Of a stretch of 64,000 nucleotides of DNA, positions 45,574 to 56,367 are shown in pieces. A program made the position numbers and the translations under genes. This stretch comes from Brevundimonas bullata (lineage in GTDB: Bacteria > Pseudomonadota > Alphaproteobacteria > Caulobacterales > Caulobacteraceae). The notes beneath the pieces are model-generated. The model had not been told where the DNA came from, did no database searches, and was given only the letters and a program-made list of their open reading frames with translations. The stretch covers positions 372,001-436,000 of the forward strand of contig NZ_JACHLM010000003.1 of assembly GCF_014207965.1 (NCBI RefSeq), read 5' to 3'. Position 1 is the first letter of the stretch, and every line of letters begins with the position of its first letter.

Positions 45574-47538
45574 ATGCCTTCGCACCTCCGGCCGCCCTCC
45601 CGGCTCAGCGCGACCGACGCCGCCAAGTTCGGCCTCCACGTCGCCCTCCTGTTCGTCGCCTTCCTGGCGGCTTATGAAATGCGTCGCGCCCTGCCCATTA
45701 GCTGGTGGCTGACCCATTCGGACGCTCTACGCGTCATCGGCTGGGCCGCCCTCTACGCGGCCATCGGCGGCGGCGTAGAACTGGTGCTCAAGACCGAACG
45801 CTCGGCCTGGCGTTTCTCGTCACTCGGTGACCTGGTGGTTCTGGCCCGCAGCCTCGTGATCGGCATGGGGCTTTTCCTGCTGAGCGTCTTTGTCCTGGAT
45901 CGCGGACTTCAGCTGCCCCGTTCGGTCCTCGTCCTGACTCTGGTGTTCAGCTTGGCCGGACTTGGCGGACTGCGCCTGAGCTGGCGGCTGGCCCACGATC
46001 CTCGTGTCCTGGGCCGTCTGGGCGGCTCGCTTCACCAAGCTCTGTCCCAGCCCTCGTTGCGGGACCAAAAGCCCATGCTCGTCGTCGGCGAACTCGCCAG
46101 CGCGGACGCCCATCTTCGCCACCTGCTTTCCGATGCGACCTCCCCCTACCGCCCCGTGGGCATCATCTCGCCCCACGCCGCCGAAGTAGGTTTGCGCCTG
46201 CACGGCGTCCCCGTCCTCGGCGCCATCGGCCATTGGAAACTGCCGCAAGGCTCGGCCGAGACCCCCCGATACGCCATCCTCTTCCTCGACGATCCTGTGC
46301 AGGCCTGGGGCGTAAGCCCCTTGCGCATCGGCGAAGTTCGACGAGAAGGTCACACCCTGCTTCGTCCGCGCCGCCTCGTGGATCTCGCGACGCCCGACGC
46401 TGACCCGCATGCCCTCAAGGAGATCCCGCTCGAGGAATTCCTGCCGCGAAGCCCGATCCAGCTCAACCCCTCCCAGGTCCAGACCCTGATACGGGGCAAA
46501 CGCGTTTTAGTGACGGGCGCCGGTGGCAGCATCGGTTCGGAGATCTGCCGCCAGCTACAGGGCCTCGACTGCGCCCACCTCACTCTGGTGGACCATTCAG
46601 AATTCCTGCTGTTCGAAATCGACCGCGAATTGGCCAACGCCGACGCGCTCGCCAGCCGTCGCGCCGTCTTGGCCAATGTCCGTAACGAACAGCGCATTCG
46701 GGACCTCTTCATGGAGGAGCGGCCGGACATCGTCTTCCACGCCGCTGCCCTAAAACACGTCACGCTGGTCGAGCAGAATCCCTCCGAGGGCGTGCTCACA
46801 AACGTGCTGGGCACCTGGAACGTGATCCAGGCCGCCATCGCCGCCGAAGCCGCGCAGTTCGTGCTCGTCTCCACCGACAAGGCCGTGGCCCCCACCAATG
46901 TCATGGGCGCCACTAAGAGGATTGCCGAGAGCCTCCTCGAAATAGCCCCGCCTTCCTCCACCCGCCTGTCCGCCGTCCGCTTCGGCAACGTCCTCGGTTC
47001 CGCTGGCTCTGTTGTGCCCATTTTCCAGAAACAGATCGCCCAGGGCGGACCGGTCACCGTCACCCACCCTGACGTCGACCGCTATTTCATGACCATCCCC
47101 GAGGCCGTGCAGTTGGTGCTCCACAGCACGGCCATCAATGCCGCACGCCCACAATCCACACCCAGCAAGTTCCTGCTGGAAATGGGCAAGCCCGTGAAGA
47201 TCGTAGATCTGGCACGCCAGATGATCGAATTGACGGGACAGGTTCCGGACGTCGACATCAAGATCGAGTTCACCGGTCTCAAACCCGGCGAGAAACTCTC
47301 CGAAGCTCTCTACGACAGCGACGAGATCGTCTCCGACTGCGCCCACGGCATCATGGAAGTGCGCCCGGCCACCGCCCCCATCACGACGCCGACGTCGATC
47401 ACCGCCTTGATCAAGCTGGCCCGCGAAAGCGACCCGCAGACCGTCGCCGCGTCGGTCAACTGCATGCTGACCGCCAGCCGCCAGCCGCCAGCCGCCTCTT
47501 CCCCCAATGCCAAAGCCACTGTAGGGCACACAGCCTGA
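45574..47538 (+). CDS. Membrane UDP-GlcNAc 4,6-dehydratase (PglF/FlaA1-CapD type)
   Basis: The 654-residue protein has four N-terminal membrane helices (for example [18 protein letters not shown] and [16 protein letters not shown]). A CoA_binding-like Rossmann region follows, then an SDR dehydratase domain with [20 protein letters not shown] near residue 310 and [17 protein letters not shown], in which TDK and MxxxK replace the usual SDR Tyr-Lys. This is the architecture of PglF/WbpM, which makes UDP-4-keto-6-deoxy-GlcNAc, the first step to bacillosamine or QuiNAc. With the aminotransferase, acetyltransferase and phosphoglycosyl transferase at 57366-59810, it supports the bacillosamine route. 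It overlaps the next gene by one base. Confidence 0.92.
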   Translation: MPSHLRPPSRLSATDAAKFGLHVALLFVAFLAAYEMRRALPISWWLTHSDALRVIGWAALYAAIGGGVELVLKTERSAWRFSSLGDLVVLARSLVIGMGLFLLSVFVLDRGLQLPRSVLVLTLVFSLAGLGGLRLSWRLAHDPRVLGRLGGSLHQALSQPSLRDQKPMLVVGELASADAHLRHLLSDATSPYRPVGIISPHAAEVGLRLHGVPVLGAIGHWKLPQGSAETPRYAILFLDDPVQAWGVSPLRIGEVRREGHTLLRPRRLVDLATPDADPHALKEIPLEEFLPRSPIQLNPSQVQTLIRGKRVLVTGAGGSIGSEICRQLQGLDCAHLTLVDHSEFLLFEIDRELANADALASRRAVLANVRNEQRIRDLFMEERPDIVFHAAALKHVTLVEQNPSEGVLTNVLGTWNVIQAAIAAEAAQFVLVSTDKAVAPTNVMGATKRIAESLLEIAPPSSTRLSAVRFGNVLGSAGSVVPIFQKQIAQGGPVTVTHPDVDRYFMTIPEAVQLVLHSTAINAARPQSTPSKFLLEMGKPVKIVDLARQMIELTGQVPDVDIKIEFTGLKPGEKLSEALYDSDEIVSDCAHGIMEVRPATAPITTPTSITALIKLARESDPQTVAASVNCMLTASRQPPAASSPNAKATVGHTA

Positions 47539-48818
47539 TGATGATGAAAATTGAAGACGCCCGCATCGCGGTGCTCGGCCTGGGCTATGTCGGCTTGCCG
47601 CTGGCGGTCGCCTTCGGCGGAAAACACCCCACCGTCGGCTTTGACATCGATCAGTCGCGCATCGACGAGCTTCGTCGCGGCGAGGACCGCACCCTCGAGA
47701 TCGACGCCGACGAACTAGCCGCGTCCGGCGGCCTCCAACTGTCCAGCGATCCAGCCGATCTCGCGAACTGCAATGTCTATGTCATCACCGTTCCGACGCC
47801 GATTGATGAGCACAAGCAGCCCGATCTGACGGCGCTGAAAAAAGCCAGCGCCTCGGTCGGCAAGGCGCTCAAGCGCGGCGACGTGGTCGTATATGAGTCC
47901 ACCGTCTATCCTGGCGCCACCGAAGAAGACTGCGTGCCCGTGCTGGAGCGGGCATCCGGTCTGACTTTCAATCAGGACTTCTTCGCCGGTTACAGCCCCG
48001 AGCGGGCTAACCCCGGCGACCGGGAGCACCGCCTAGCGACCGTCACCAAGGTGACGTCGGGCTCAACCCCCGAAGCCGCCGACTTCGTTGACGCCCTTTA
48101 TAAGGAAGTCGTCACCGCCGGCACGCACAAGGCCCCTTCGATCAAGGTGGCCGAAGCTGCCAAGGTCATCGAGAACACCCAGAGGGACCTCAATATCGCA
48201 CTCGTCAACGAGCTGGCAATCATCTTCAACAAGCTTGACATCGACACTCAGGCCGTGCTCGAGGCAGCTGGCACCAAGTGGAATTTCCTTCCCTTCCGTC
48301 CCGGCCTGGTCGGCGGTCACTGCATAGGCGTCGATCCCTACTACCTGACGCACAAGGCCCAGTCGGTCGGCTACCACCCCGAAGTTATCCTCGCAGGCCG
48401 CCGCATCAATGACGGCATGGGCGCTTATGTCGCTTCCCAACTTGTCAAGGCCATGGTCAAGAAGCGCATCCAGGTTGAGGGTGCCCGCGTCCTGATCCTC
48501 GGCCTTGCCTTCAAGGAAAACTGCCCCGACCTGCGCAACACACGGGTGGTGGACATTATTCAAGAGCTGAAGGACTACGATATAGCCGTCGATGTGCACG
48601 ACCCTTGGGTCGATCCAGCGGAAGCGCAGCAAGAATACGGCTTGACCCTTACCGCGAGACCCGAAACTGATGCGTACGACGCTGTGGTGCTGGCAGTCTG
48701 CCACCACCAATTCCAAGCGCTAGGCACCGGTGACCTTAGAGCCTTCGGCCGAGGACCCTGTGTTATCTATGATCTCAAGGCCGCGCTTCCACCCGGAGTA
48801 GCAGACGTGCGGCTATGA
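47538..48818 (+). CDS. tviB: UDP-N-acetylhexosamine 6-dehydrogenase (TviB/WbpO type)
   Basis: The 426-residue enzyme of the UDP-sugar 6-dehydrogenase family oxidises C6 of UDP-GlcNAc or UDP-GalNAc to the uronic acid with NAD+. The NAD site is [20 protein letters not shown], the catalytic cysteine is in [17 protein letters not shown], and [20 protein letters not shown] is the family signature. The C-terminal UDP-binding domain has [20 protein letters not shown]. These features match the Vi-antigen TviB type better than UDP-glucose dehydrogenase. Which epimer is used cannot be told. It shares one base with the dehydratase gene and four with the flippase. Confidence 0.93.
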   Translation: MMMKIEDARIAVLGLGYVGLPLAVAFGGKHPTVGFDIDQSRIDELRRGEDRTLEIDADELAASGGLQLSSDPADLANCNVYVITVPTPIDEHKQPDLTALKKASASVGKALKRGDVVVYESTVYPGATEEDCVPVLERASGLTFNQDFFAGYSPERANPGDREHRLATVTKVTSGSTPEAADFVDALYKEVVTAGTHKAPSIKVAEAAKVIENTQRDLNIALVNELAIIFNKLDIDTQAVLEAAGTKWNFLPFRPGLVGGHCIGVDPYYLTHKAQSVGYHPEVILAGRRINDGMGAYVASQLVKAMVKKRIQVEGARVLILGLAFKENCPDLRNTRVVDIIQELKDYDIAVDVHDPWVDPAEAQQEYGLTLTARPETDAYDAVVLAVCHHQFQALGTGDLRAFGRGPCVIYDLKAALPPGVADVRL

Positions 48819-50110
48819 TGCCGACCCGGCGATCCACACTGCTCGGCATGATGTTTCCATATTTATTGAAGAGCTTGCCGCTCGGCCTCGGTTTAGTCAC
48901 GCTGTTTTCATGCCAGATACTGCTCGGAAGACTGCTGGGCCCGGCACTCTACGGCGAATACGGCTATTTACTGACCTGGGTCACAGCGGCTGCCATTCTG
49001 TCGCGGGCGGGACACGAATGGTCACTAATGCGACTTCTGCCGCCACTCATCGATGAGGGTGCGTTAGGCCGGATGCGACATCTTGTTGTGCGCAGCTTCG
49101 CTGCAGTATCGGTCCGCGCAGTCGTTGCCATGGCGGTTTTAATGATCGTTTTTACAACAATGGCTTCTTTAAACTGGCCGACGCGATTAATGGCGCTTGC
49201 ACTTGTTTTTGTCATGGCCCACGCAGGCTTAATGCGATCCTTCGGTTTGACCCATTCTGCAATCTGGACATCGGACGCACCCGAGAACTTTCTGAAGCCC
49301 ATACTGTTCGTCGCTTTAGTATGGATCGCTACGAATAACGCCAATATAATTATCGTCGACGACATATTGGCGATCAATTTGGGCGTCAGCATCGGAGCCC
49401 TCTTACTGACGACAGTCCTGGTAGTTGGCCACAAGGCCAAGTCATTGCTCAGAGCCCGTGCCGAACCGTTTGATTTGAGCGAGGCACGCAGTGTGACCCG
49501 AACCTTGTTCCTTTCGAACGCCATGAATATGGTCTTACGAAACGCAGATATGTTGGTAGTGGGGGCCATCTCCCCCCCGCTAGAAACAGGCCTCTATCTC
49601 GCGGCCACACGCGTCGCAGCGATTCCAAGCGCTATAGTCACGATCATAGACCCTGTGGCGGGGCCCGGGATCGCTCGCGCGAGTCACGCGGGTGACGCTT
49701 CGGCCTTGCGTCGGATCATCAACGCCTACTCCCTGACAACCACTGCGGTGAGCGCGGGAGCCTTGATCTTCTTCCTGATCGTCGGGGACCATCTCGTCAG
49801 TCTGCTGTTGGGAGATACCTTCACCAAGGCCGCGAATTTCACGACCATCCTGCTGCTCGGTCACCTAATAGCAAACATAACGGCTCCCGGCGGATCACTA
49901 CTAAGCCTCACCGGCAATCACAAAATATCGTTACGTATTTCGGTGCTGTCAGCACTAGCTTTTATCCTGTTGTTGACCGTTCTGACATATCTTTTCTCAG
50001 CCGAAGGGGCTGCCTGGGCCTTCGTGATCGGTAGCGCCATAAAGGCTACATTGCTGATATTCCATGCAAAAAATGCAACAGGAGTTTCACCATCATTCAT
50101 ACTAAGATAA
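48815..50110 (+). CDS. Wzx-like polysaccharide flippase
   Basis: The 431-residue integral membrane protein has about twelve to fourteen helices and starts [20 protein letters not shown]. It has the MATE/MVF-type pattern of oligosaccharide exporters: [19 protein letters not shown] near the N-terminus and [20 protein letters not shown] late. It should flip undecaprenyl-linked repeat units across the inner membrane. Its start overlaps tviB by four bases. From here to about 54,000 the DNA is more AT-rich than the surrounding genes, as is common for serotype-type genes acquired by exchange. Exact substrate is unknown. Confidence 0.85.
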   Translation: MMPTRRSTLLGMMFPYLLKSLPLGLGLVTLFSCQILLGRLLGPALYGEYGYLLTWVTAAAILSRAGHEWSLMRLLPPLIDEGALGRMRHLVVRSFAAVSVRAVVAMAVLMIVFTTMASLNWPTRLMALALVFVMAHAGLMRSFGLTHSAIWTSDAPENFLKPILFVALVWIATNNANIIIVDDILAINLGVSIGALLLTTVLVVGHKAKSLLRARAEPFDLSEARSVTRTLFLSNAMNMVLRNADMLVVGAISPPLETGLYLAATRVAAIPSAIVTIIDPVAGPGIARASHAGDASALRRIINAYSLTTTAVSAGALIFFLIVGDHLVSLLLGDTFTKAANFTTILLLGHLIANITAPGGSLLSLTGNHKISLRISVLSALAFILLLTVLTYLFSAEGAAWAFVIGSAIKATLLIFHAKNATGVSPSFILR

Positions 50111-50326
50111 ATAATAGCCTCTAGGACCATGTGGAAAATAAAAGAACAACAAATAGCCGCTTACCGCTTTAGACAAATCCATTAGTTATAAAATTATTAT
50201 GACCGAGCGCCTCATCCTATCTTGGTTTACTTCAGTCTTGTCAAAGATTGAATACTTTTTGGCCAGATCACTATTTGCTGGTTCACATCAAAACCAAAGG
50301 ATTTTCATACCATTTTATGAACACGA

Positions 50327-51700
50327 ATGGCTGCGCGTGTGACAAGCTCGACCTTCACATCATCCACTTTCGGAGCGCTGATACGCTCCAGCATGCTGGC
50401 CGCAGGTATCGCCTTGTCGGTAGCGGCCTTGCTTTGGGACGGATCATTTAATGTGTTCATGACGCTGACATTTTGGGCAGCGTCAACCCTTCTGCTGTTT
50501 GTGCTCTACCTGCCGCGGAGCCAAGGCTCGGGAATCTTGAAATCGTACTTCGCCGCGCTTGTCGTGTTCCATTTCGGCTTGTTGCCTGCCTATTTGTTGA
50601 GCGACAAAGGCGTGCCGCTTTCACGCGTGCAAATCTGGATTAGCCAAGACGTTTTTGTACGGCCTGCACTTGAGGCCTGCCTCGTATTTGTGCTGGCCTT
50701 CACGCTGGCGATCCTGACAGTGAGAGCAAGCGCACGCGCTGATAGGGTCCCGAGACTTATTGAAACCGTCCAGTCGCCAATGATTTACCGCGTGGCTCTG
50801 TTAGGTTTGATCATCTGCACGGCTGCTTGGTTCGTGTTCGTTATGGGCATCCTGAGGCCAAAAAACTATGTTGACTATATTATATTATTCGAAAGGAACG
50901 CTGCGCTAGGCAATCTTATTGGAATTTTGCACACAGCTATACCTGCAACATTTTTCTTAGCTACGCAGAACGCACGTAAGCTTTGGGTGCCCCTTTTAAT
51001 ATTTGGTATTTGGGCCATTTTCGCCTTTCCACTAGGCTTGCGAGGCGAGGTCCTATTTCCCATAGCTTTGACTATTCCGCTTCTTATGACACAAGGACGC
51101 CTCCGCATTCACTGGTCCTTCCTGACCCTAGCTGTTCTAGGCGTCTTCTTCGCCTCTGCTGTTGTGGCCAGTTCACGCGTCGGTGGTTCAATGTCCGACA
51201 CGCTCGCTTACGCTTCGCCCCTAACTACTATCTCAGAGCTCGGAGGGTCTCTGAGGCCCAGCTATGAGGTGGAACGGTGGCTTCAGCAAGGAGACACGTT
51301 CCGCCTTGGCTCGACCTATTATGCTCCATTCGAGAGGACCTTCCTCGGCCTAATTCCTTTAGTCGAACGCCTGCCGGCCAACGAAGACTATCGGTTGATG
51401 AATGTACTCATTATGCAACGCGCGGGCCCCTACGGATTCTCAATAGTAGCTGAATCTGTCATCAATTTCGGATTTCTTGGCGCCCTCGCAATGGGGGCAT
51501 TGTTTGGAATCGCCATAACGACATCCGCTTCAAGATTGGTCGCGAACCAGCAAACTCTAATACAGGCGTCGATCCTTTTTGGTGCATTTATCCACATACG
51601 CCAGAGCTTTGTGAGCGCCTTCGGGGCAACAGTTGTATTTTTTGTTGTCACTGCGGCAGTAATGATGACCGCGTACTTGCTGAAAAGTTTGAGACAATGA
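50327..51700 (+). CDS. Wzy-like polysaccharide polymerase
   Basis: The 457-residue membrane protein has about ten to twelve helices and a large periplasmic loop near residues 300-380 (SELGGSLRPSYEVERWLQQG, FERTFLGLIPLVERLP). This layout resembles Wzy or O-antigen ligase-type enzymes that join repeat units on the periplasmic side. No conserved motif gives a specific family, so the name rests on topology and on its place after the flippase. A 216-base AT-rich gap precedes it, the longest break inside the cluster, possibly with an internal promoter. It overlaps the next glycosyltransferase by four bases. Confidence 0.8.
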   Translation: MAARVTSSTFTSSTFGALIRSSMLAAGIALSVAALLWDGSFNVFMTLTFWAASTLLLFVLYLPRSQGSGILKSYFAALVVFHFGLLPAYLLSDKGVPLSRVQIWISQDVFVRPALEACLVFVLAFTLAILTVRASARADRVPRLIETVQSPMIYRVALLGLIICTAAWFVFVMGILRPKNYVDYIILFERNAALGNLIGILHTAIPATFFLATQNARKLWVPLLIFGIWAIFAFPLGLRGEVLFPIALTIPLLMTQGRLRIHWSFLTLAVLGVFFASAVVASSRVGGSMSDTLAYASPLTTISELGGSLRPSYEVERWLQQGDTFRLGSTYYAPFERTFLGLIPLVERLPANEDYRLMNVLIMQRAGPYGFSIVAESVINFGFLGALAMGALFGIAITTSASRLVANQQTLIQASILFGAFIHIRQSFVSAFGATVVFFVVTAAVMMTAYLLKSLRQ

Positions 51701-52779
51701 AACTTGTATACACCCTAGGTAAGCTCGATGTTGGAGGAGCTGAAGTCCGATCTCTGCGCCTGTTTCGAGGATTGCGGGAGCTCGGCGTAGAATTTGACGC
51801 TGTTATATACATTATATCTGGGGAATTAGGAGCACTAGATAAAGATTTCGAAGCTCTTGGACTCAAGATTGTTTACGGAAGACCAGGCTTGAGAGGCCTA
51901 ATCCATCTATGGAACTTCCTAATGAAATATAGGCCTACAATATTCCATACCAACGTTTCTACCGCTAACGGATATTATGCACTTGCAGCGAAAATGGCTC
52001 GGATCCCAGTCGTGATCTCCCATTATCGTAGCCTCAACGATGTTCGGGAGGGTGGTTTTCATGCCGCGAAGGCCGCTCTCGGCCGATTTTTAGCGAATAG
52101 AATCAGCCGATCAGTGGTTGGCGTTTGCAACGCAGCGCAAGCATTCGCACACGCGCCTAACGATAAATGGGTGACGCTATACAACGGTATAGACTTGCCT
52201 CACTCTAATAACAATGATTGTCGCAGGAACGATCTAGTAATCGGCTATTTGGGACGCATTTCTCCGGAAAAGAATCCGCATCGTTCGCTTGACATACTTG
52301 AAGCCATTTTGCGCGACGATCGCGGCCGGAACGCTAAACTGCGCGTGGCCGGCGGGGGGACACCTGATCAACTGCGAGTTTTTGCTGAAGATGTAAAACA
52401 ACGGAGACTGGAGAATTCTGTTGAGATTTGCGGCGTCACCGATCAGCCAATCGAATTCCTCCGAAAATGTACCGTGCTTTTGCTTCCATCACATCGAGAG
52501 GGTCTTCCGGGTGCCGTGCTCGAAGCGCTGTCGGTAGGAACGCCGGTCGTTGCGAATGATCTTCCGGGCGTACAGGAAATCGCTACTGCTGTTGAAGGTG
52601 TCCTCACCTGCCCTCTCAGCGCAAATAATATAGAATGGGCGGAGTTGGTATTCGACGCGACCAAAATGGCTCGTCCGAACATCGCCGCTTCCTTTGCCCA
52701 AGGCCCGTTCCTGATCCATCGCCATCTACAGAGTGTGCTCGCCCTCTGGGAACATTCAATAGCGAGTGTCGCGCCATGA
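51697..52779 (+). CDS. GT4-family glycosyltransferase
   Basis: The 360-residue cytosolic enzyme has a GT-B fold. The N-terminal motif is MKLVYTLGKLDVGGAEVRSL (the GG loop that binds the acceptor phosphate region). The C-terminal donor domain has IGYLGRISPEKNPHRSLDIL and LLLPSHREGLPGAVLEALSV, with the E-x7-E pair in HREGLPGAVLEA. It is expected to add one sugar to the lipid-linked repeat unit with retention. Donor and acceptor are unknown. It is translationally coupled to both neighbours (four-base overlaps). Confidence 0.9.
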   Translation: MKLVYTLGKLDVGGAEVRSLRLFRGLRELGVEFDAVIYIISGELGALDKDFEALGLKIVYGRPGLRGLIHLWNFLMKYRPTIFHTNVSTANGYYALAAKMARIPVVISHYRSLNDVREGGFHAAKAALGRFLANRISRSVVGVCNAAQAFAHAPNDKWVTLYNGIDLPHSNNNDCRRNDLVIGYLGRISPEKNPHRSLDILEAILRDDRGRNAKLRVAGGGTPDQLRVFAEDVKQRRLENSVEICGVTDQPIEFLRKCTVLLLPSHREGLPGAVLEALSVGTPVVANDLPGVQEIATAVEGVLTCPLSANNIEWAELVFDATKMARPNIAASFAQGPFLIHRHLQSVLALWEHSIASVAP

Positions 52780-53975
52780 CAGGTCGCCTTGCTTTGATAC
52801 TTGAAGAGCGTTTCCAGAGATTGCCGGACGGTCGCATTATTAGCCCCTCCGGTTTCGACGACCATATCTTGGGACGCTACCTGGAATCGTTCGATCACCT
52901 TCTGGTCATCGCGCGCATCCAGCCCACGAGCCGTCAGTCTGAAACAAGTGGTAGTGTGCCCATTTCGAGCGATCGGATCCAATTCATCCCGATCCCACCC
53001 TATATTGGTGTCGGAGCGATGCTTCCTCGTCTGCCCATCATAGCCGCCGCTGTATTTTGCGGCTTAAAACAAGTCGACGGCGCTATCCTCCGAGCCCCAG
53101 GCATAATGGCGATGATCGCGGCCCCTCTGCTGCGCTTACTTAAGCGCCCTTATGCCGTCGAGTTGATCGGAGATCCGATGGGCGTCTTCGGCTCGGGCGG
53201 CGTCGGCGGCACTGCTGCGCCGCTGTACAAGTTAGTCGCCGTCTCCGCGACAAGACAGCTTTGCGCCAAGGCTAGGGCGGTCAGTTATGTAACCCACCAT
53301 ACCCTTCAGGCAGCCTATCCGCCGGCCGAAAGCGCATTCACTGTTGCCTGTTCCGATGTGGCGCTTGAGGATTCAGACTTCTTCGAGCCAGACGCGCGGA
53401 GGCCCGGCCGACCCGGCCGGGCCACGCTCTTTGCGGCAGGAAGCCTTGAACAAATGTACAAGGGGGCGGACACTCTCGTGGCCGCGATCGAATGGCTTAC
53501 GCGAGAGGAAGGTCTAGATCTCGTGGTGCGCTGGGCGGGCGACGGCCGATGCCGGGCTGAGGTTGCTAACTTGATTGAAAATGCGGGTTTGAGCGCGCGA
53601 TTCCATCTGCTTGGTGCGCTGAATAGGCCCGCGGTGCTGGAAGAAATGAGGGCTTGCGATATCTATGTTCAGCCCTCACGAACGGAAGGGCTCCCTCGCG
53701 CAGTGATAGAGGCCTGCGCGCAAGGCGCGCCAATAATAGCCACTAGGGTGGGCGGCATACCAGAACTGGTACAGGAGGAATGGCTTTCACCTCCTGCAGA
53801 ACCAAAAGCGTTGGCCTTCAATCTGGCGCGGATGGTTAGAGACCTGGAAGCACGAAAACGATCCTCTGCAGTCAATCGTGCGACTGCTGAGTCATTTCGT
53901 GCCAGCGACCTATCCCAGCGCCGCGGAACTTTTTTTTCCACTTTCCGCAGCATCGTTAATAGCGGGCAGCGATGA
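52776..53975 (+). CDS. GT4-family glycosyltransferase
   Basis: The 399-residue protein starts MTGRLALILEERFQRLPDGR at 52776, overlapping the previous gene by four bases. The frame is open farther upstream, but that is an overlap artefact. Its GT-B C-terminal domain shows FAAGSLEQMYKGADTLVAAI and DIYVQPSRTEGLPRAVIEAC, with the E-x7-E signature in RTEGLPRAVIEA. The N-terminal domain is divergent (ILRAPGIMAMIAAPLLRLLK). It is expected to build the repeat unit together with its neighbours. Sugar specificity is unknown. Confidence 0.88.
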   Translation: MTGRLALILEERFQRLPDGRIISPSGFDDHILGRYLESFDHLLVIARIQPTSRQSETSGSVPISSDRIQFIPIPPYIGVGAMLPRLPIIAAAVFCGLKQVDGAILRAPGIMAMIAAPLLRLLKRPYAVELIGDPMGVFGSGGVGGTAAPLYKLVAVSATRQLCAKARAVSYVTHHTLQAAYPPAESAFTVACSDVALEDSDFFEPDARRPGRPGRATLFAAGSLEQMYKGADTLVAAIEWLTREEGLDLVVRWAGDGRCRAEVANLIENAGLSARFHLLGALNRPAVLEEMRACDIYVQPSRTEGLPRAVIEACAQGAPIIATRVGGIPELVQEEWLSPPAEPKALAFNLARMVRDLEARKRSSAVNRATAESFRASDLSQRRGTFFSTFRSIVNSGQR

Positions 53976-55003
53976 ATAAGAAGTTGAAAATTTTACTAAC
54001 TGGCGGTGCCGGCTATATTGGATCGCACGTGTTGCTGCGTTGTCTTGAGGCCGGCTATGAGGTCATCGTGCTCGATAACCTTGAAAACAGTTCGCGTGAG
54101 TCAGTACGGCGGGTTGAGCATTTAACTGGCCGAGTCGTGCATTTCTGCCTGGGCGACATTCGTGATGCCGAGAATCTTGACCGCATTTTCACCGAACATC
54201 AGGTCGACGCGGTGATGCATTTCGCAGGCCTGAAGGCTATAGGTGAAAGCTTAGCCGAGCCGTTGCGCTATTATGACACCAATGTAAATGGCAGCGTCAC
54301 GCTGTGCGCCGCGATGGCGAGAGCTGGCGTATTCCGACTGGTATTTAGCTCGACTGCCTCAGTTTACGGCAATCAGACTGAAATGCCACTAAACGAAAGC
54401 AGCCCGCGTGGGAGCCCCGCTAGCCCCTATGGCTGGTCGAAGCTAATGGTCGAGCAGATTTTGGAAGACCTAGCATCTAGCGACCCACGCTGGTCCATCG
54501 GGACCTTGCGCTATTTTAATCCGGTAGGGGCGCATCCTAGCGGGCAAATAGGCGAGGATTCGCAGGGAGAACCCAGCAATCTGGTGCCATATATCGCTCA
54601 AGTTGCGTCGGGGCGGCGCAAGCATTTGTCAGTCTATGGCAATGATTATCCGACTACTGACGGAACCGGGGTTCGCGACTATATTCATGTGCTTGATCTG
54701 GCTGATGGTCATCTTGCGGCTATGGATCGTCTGACCCAGTCGACTGGCTACAAGTTATGGAATCTCGGAACGGGACAGGGTTTCTCGGTGCAAGAAGTTA
54801 TCCGGGGATTTGAACAGGCCTGCGGGCAATCGATCCCACATCGCTTTGTCCCGCGCCGGCCGGGAGATGTCGCTCAATCCTGGGCCGATCCGGCCTTGGC
54901 CAGAAGTGAACTTGGTTGGCAATCTAAATTGGGGTTGGATGATATGCTGGCCGATCACTGGCGATGGCAGAAGATGAACCCCACGGGGTATACGAAAAAA
55001 TGA
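53972..55003 (+). CDS. galE: UDP-glucose/UDP-N-acetylglucosamine 4-epimerase
   Basis: The 343-residue SDR enzyme is of GalE type. The NAD motif is LLTGGAGYIGSHVLLRCLEA, followed by DNLENSSRES. The catalytic residues are Ser in FSSTASVYGNQ and the YxxxK pair in PYGWSKLMVEQIL. The GalE signature YFNPVGAHPSGQIGED is present, as is the DYIHVLDLADGHLAA motif. It interconverts UDP-Glc/UDP-Gal and possibly the N-acetyl forms, which fits a cluster that uses HexNAc derivatives. It overlaps the preceding glycosyltransferase by four bases and ends the first tightly coupled run. Confidence 0.95.
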   Translation: MNKKLKILLTGGAGYIGSHVLLRCLEAGYEVIVLDNLENSSRESVRRVEHLTGRVVHFCLGDIRDAENLDRIFTEHQVDAVMHFAGLKAIGESLAEPLRYYDTNVNGSVTLCAAMARAGVFRLVFSSTASVYGNQTEMPLNESSPRGSPASPYGWSKLMVEQILEDLASSDPRWSIGTLRYFNPVGAHPSGQIGEDSQGEPSNLVPYIAQVASGRRKHLSVYGNDYPTTDGTGVRDYIHVLDLADGHLAAMDRLTQSTGYKLWNLGTGQGFSVQEVIRGFEQACGQSIPHRFVPRRPGDVAQSWADPALARSELGWQSKLGLDDMLADHWRWQKMNPTGYTKK

Positions 55004-55115
55004 GCTGCGACATGGCTGCGGTTCGAATCCAATCGACCGAACAGAATGAACCTTCAAGTCTCGCCCGCGCGTCTAGATTTTAGTCAAAACAAGCTCCCAG
55101 TGCCGGAAAGAATTA

Positions 55116-56264
55116 ATGCGTTCTCTGCAACTTATAAAGACCACGCGGGGCGCTACCTGGGCGCTGCGGCAGGTGAAAATCTTGCGAGAGCTGGGCGTCG
55201 ATGTTCACGTAGTCCTTCCAGACGATGACGGACTGGCACCCGCATATCGCGCGGCAGGTGCACACGTGCACGTCCTGGAAACCGACATAGCTCGGCTGAA
55301 GATGCCCTCCACCTTCCTGCGGGCCCGCAGAGCGTTTCGTGACCTTGTGGCTGCCGTCGAGCCGGACGTCATTCACTCACACTTCGTCGGCACGACGCTG
55401 TTCATGCGCGCAGCCATGGGTCGTGACGGACCTGTTCGCATCTTTCAGGTTCCAGGACCGCTGCATTTGGAAAACCCTGTAACGCGTGCTGTCGATATCG
55501 TCAGCGCGAACGCGCGGGACCGCTGGATCGCCAGTTGTCGATTTACTAAGGACGTCTACCTGAAGGCAGGCATCGATATACGCCGCGTTGGCCTTTCATA
55601 TTATGGTCTCGACCTTGACCGGTTCAGGGTATCGCATCCAGTTGATCTGCGGGCGCAACACCAACTGTCTCCTGAGACAAAGATCATCGGGATGGTAGCC
55701 TACGTCTACGCCCCTAAACGGATTTTGGGTCAGACAAGAGGGTTAAAGGGGCACGAGGATCTGATCGACGCAGTAGCTCTTCTCATCCAGCAGGGGCGCG
55801 ACTTGGCGGTCGCGTTTGTCGGCGGCCCCTGGAACGGAGCCGAAACATATGCCGCCAAGCTTAAGGAATACGCGCAGCGGCAGCTGGGGAATCGGGCGAT
55901 TTTTTTGGGGAATCGATCCGACGTCGCTAATCTGTATGCAGGGTTCAACGTGGCTGTGCATCCCTCGCATTCAGAAAATTTGGGCGGTGCCGTGGAATCG
56001 CTCTGTCTCGCTGTGCCGACGGTGGCGACCGATGTTGGCGGCTTTCCCGACATTGTTATCCCGGGACAGACCGGTTGGCTTGCTTCCCCTCGCAGCCCAA
56101 TCGATCTTGCCCGGGCGATCGCGCACGCACTTGATGACCCCGCCTTCGCAAAAGAACTTGCGATACAGGGCGCTTCACTGGTTCGTCATCTTCTCGACGT
56201 GACCCGAAATGCTCAGGAAATCGCCTCCTACTATGAAACGTTCACTCGCAAAGGCACAGCATAA
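55116..56264 (+). CDS. GT4-family glycosyltransferase
   Basis: The 382-residue GT-B enzyme starts MRSLQLIKTTRGATWALRQV and has DVIHSHFVGTTLFMRAAMGR in the N-terminal domain. The donor domain has IIGMVAYVYAPKRILGQTRG, KGHEDLIDAVALLIQQGRD and VHPSHSENLGGAVESLCLAV, which carries the acidic pair (E and E seven residues apart). It has the look of WecF/CapM-type GT4 members. It follows galE after 112 bases with a GGAAAG ribosome site. Its substrate is unknown. Confidence 0.9.
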   Translation: MRSLQLIKTTRGATWALRQVKILRELGVDVHVVLPDDDGLAPAYRAAGAHVHVLETDIARLKMPSTFLRARRAFRDLVAAVEPDVIHSHFVGTTLFMRAAMGRDGPVRIFQVPGPLHLENPVTRAVDIVSANARDRWIASCRFTKDVYLKAGIDIRRVGLSYYGLDLDRFRVSHPVDLRAQHQLSPETKIIGMVAYVYAPKRILGQTRGLKGHEDLIDAVALLIQQGRDLAVAFVGGPWNGAETYAAKLKEYAQRQLGNRAIFLGNRSDVANLYAGFNVAVHPSHSENLGGAVESLCLAVPTVATDVGGFPDIVIPGQTGWLASPRSPIDLARAIAHALDDPAFAKELAIQGASLVRHLLDVTRNAQEIASYYETFTRKGTA

Positions 56265-56367
56265 CACTGATAAAATGACAGCCCTTTTGATGTCTCGGAC
56301 GAAATGTTGTTCCAAGGCCTCTATTTTGATAGTTGCATGTGCCCGCCACGCATTTCAGGTCATATAG

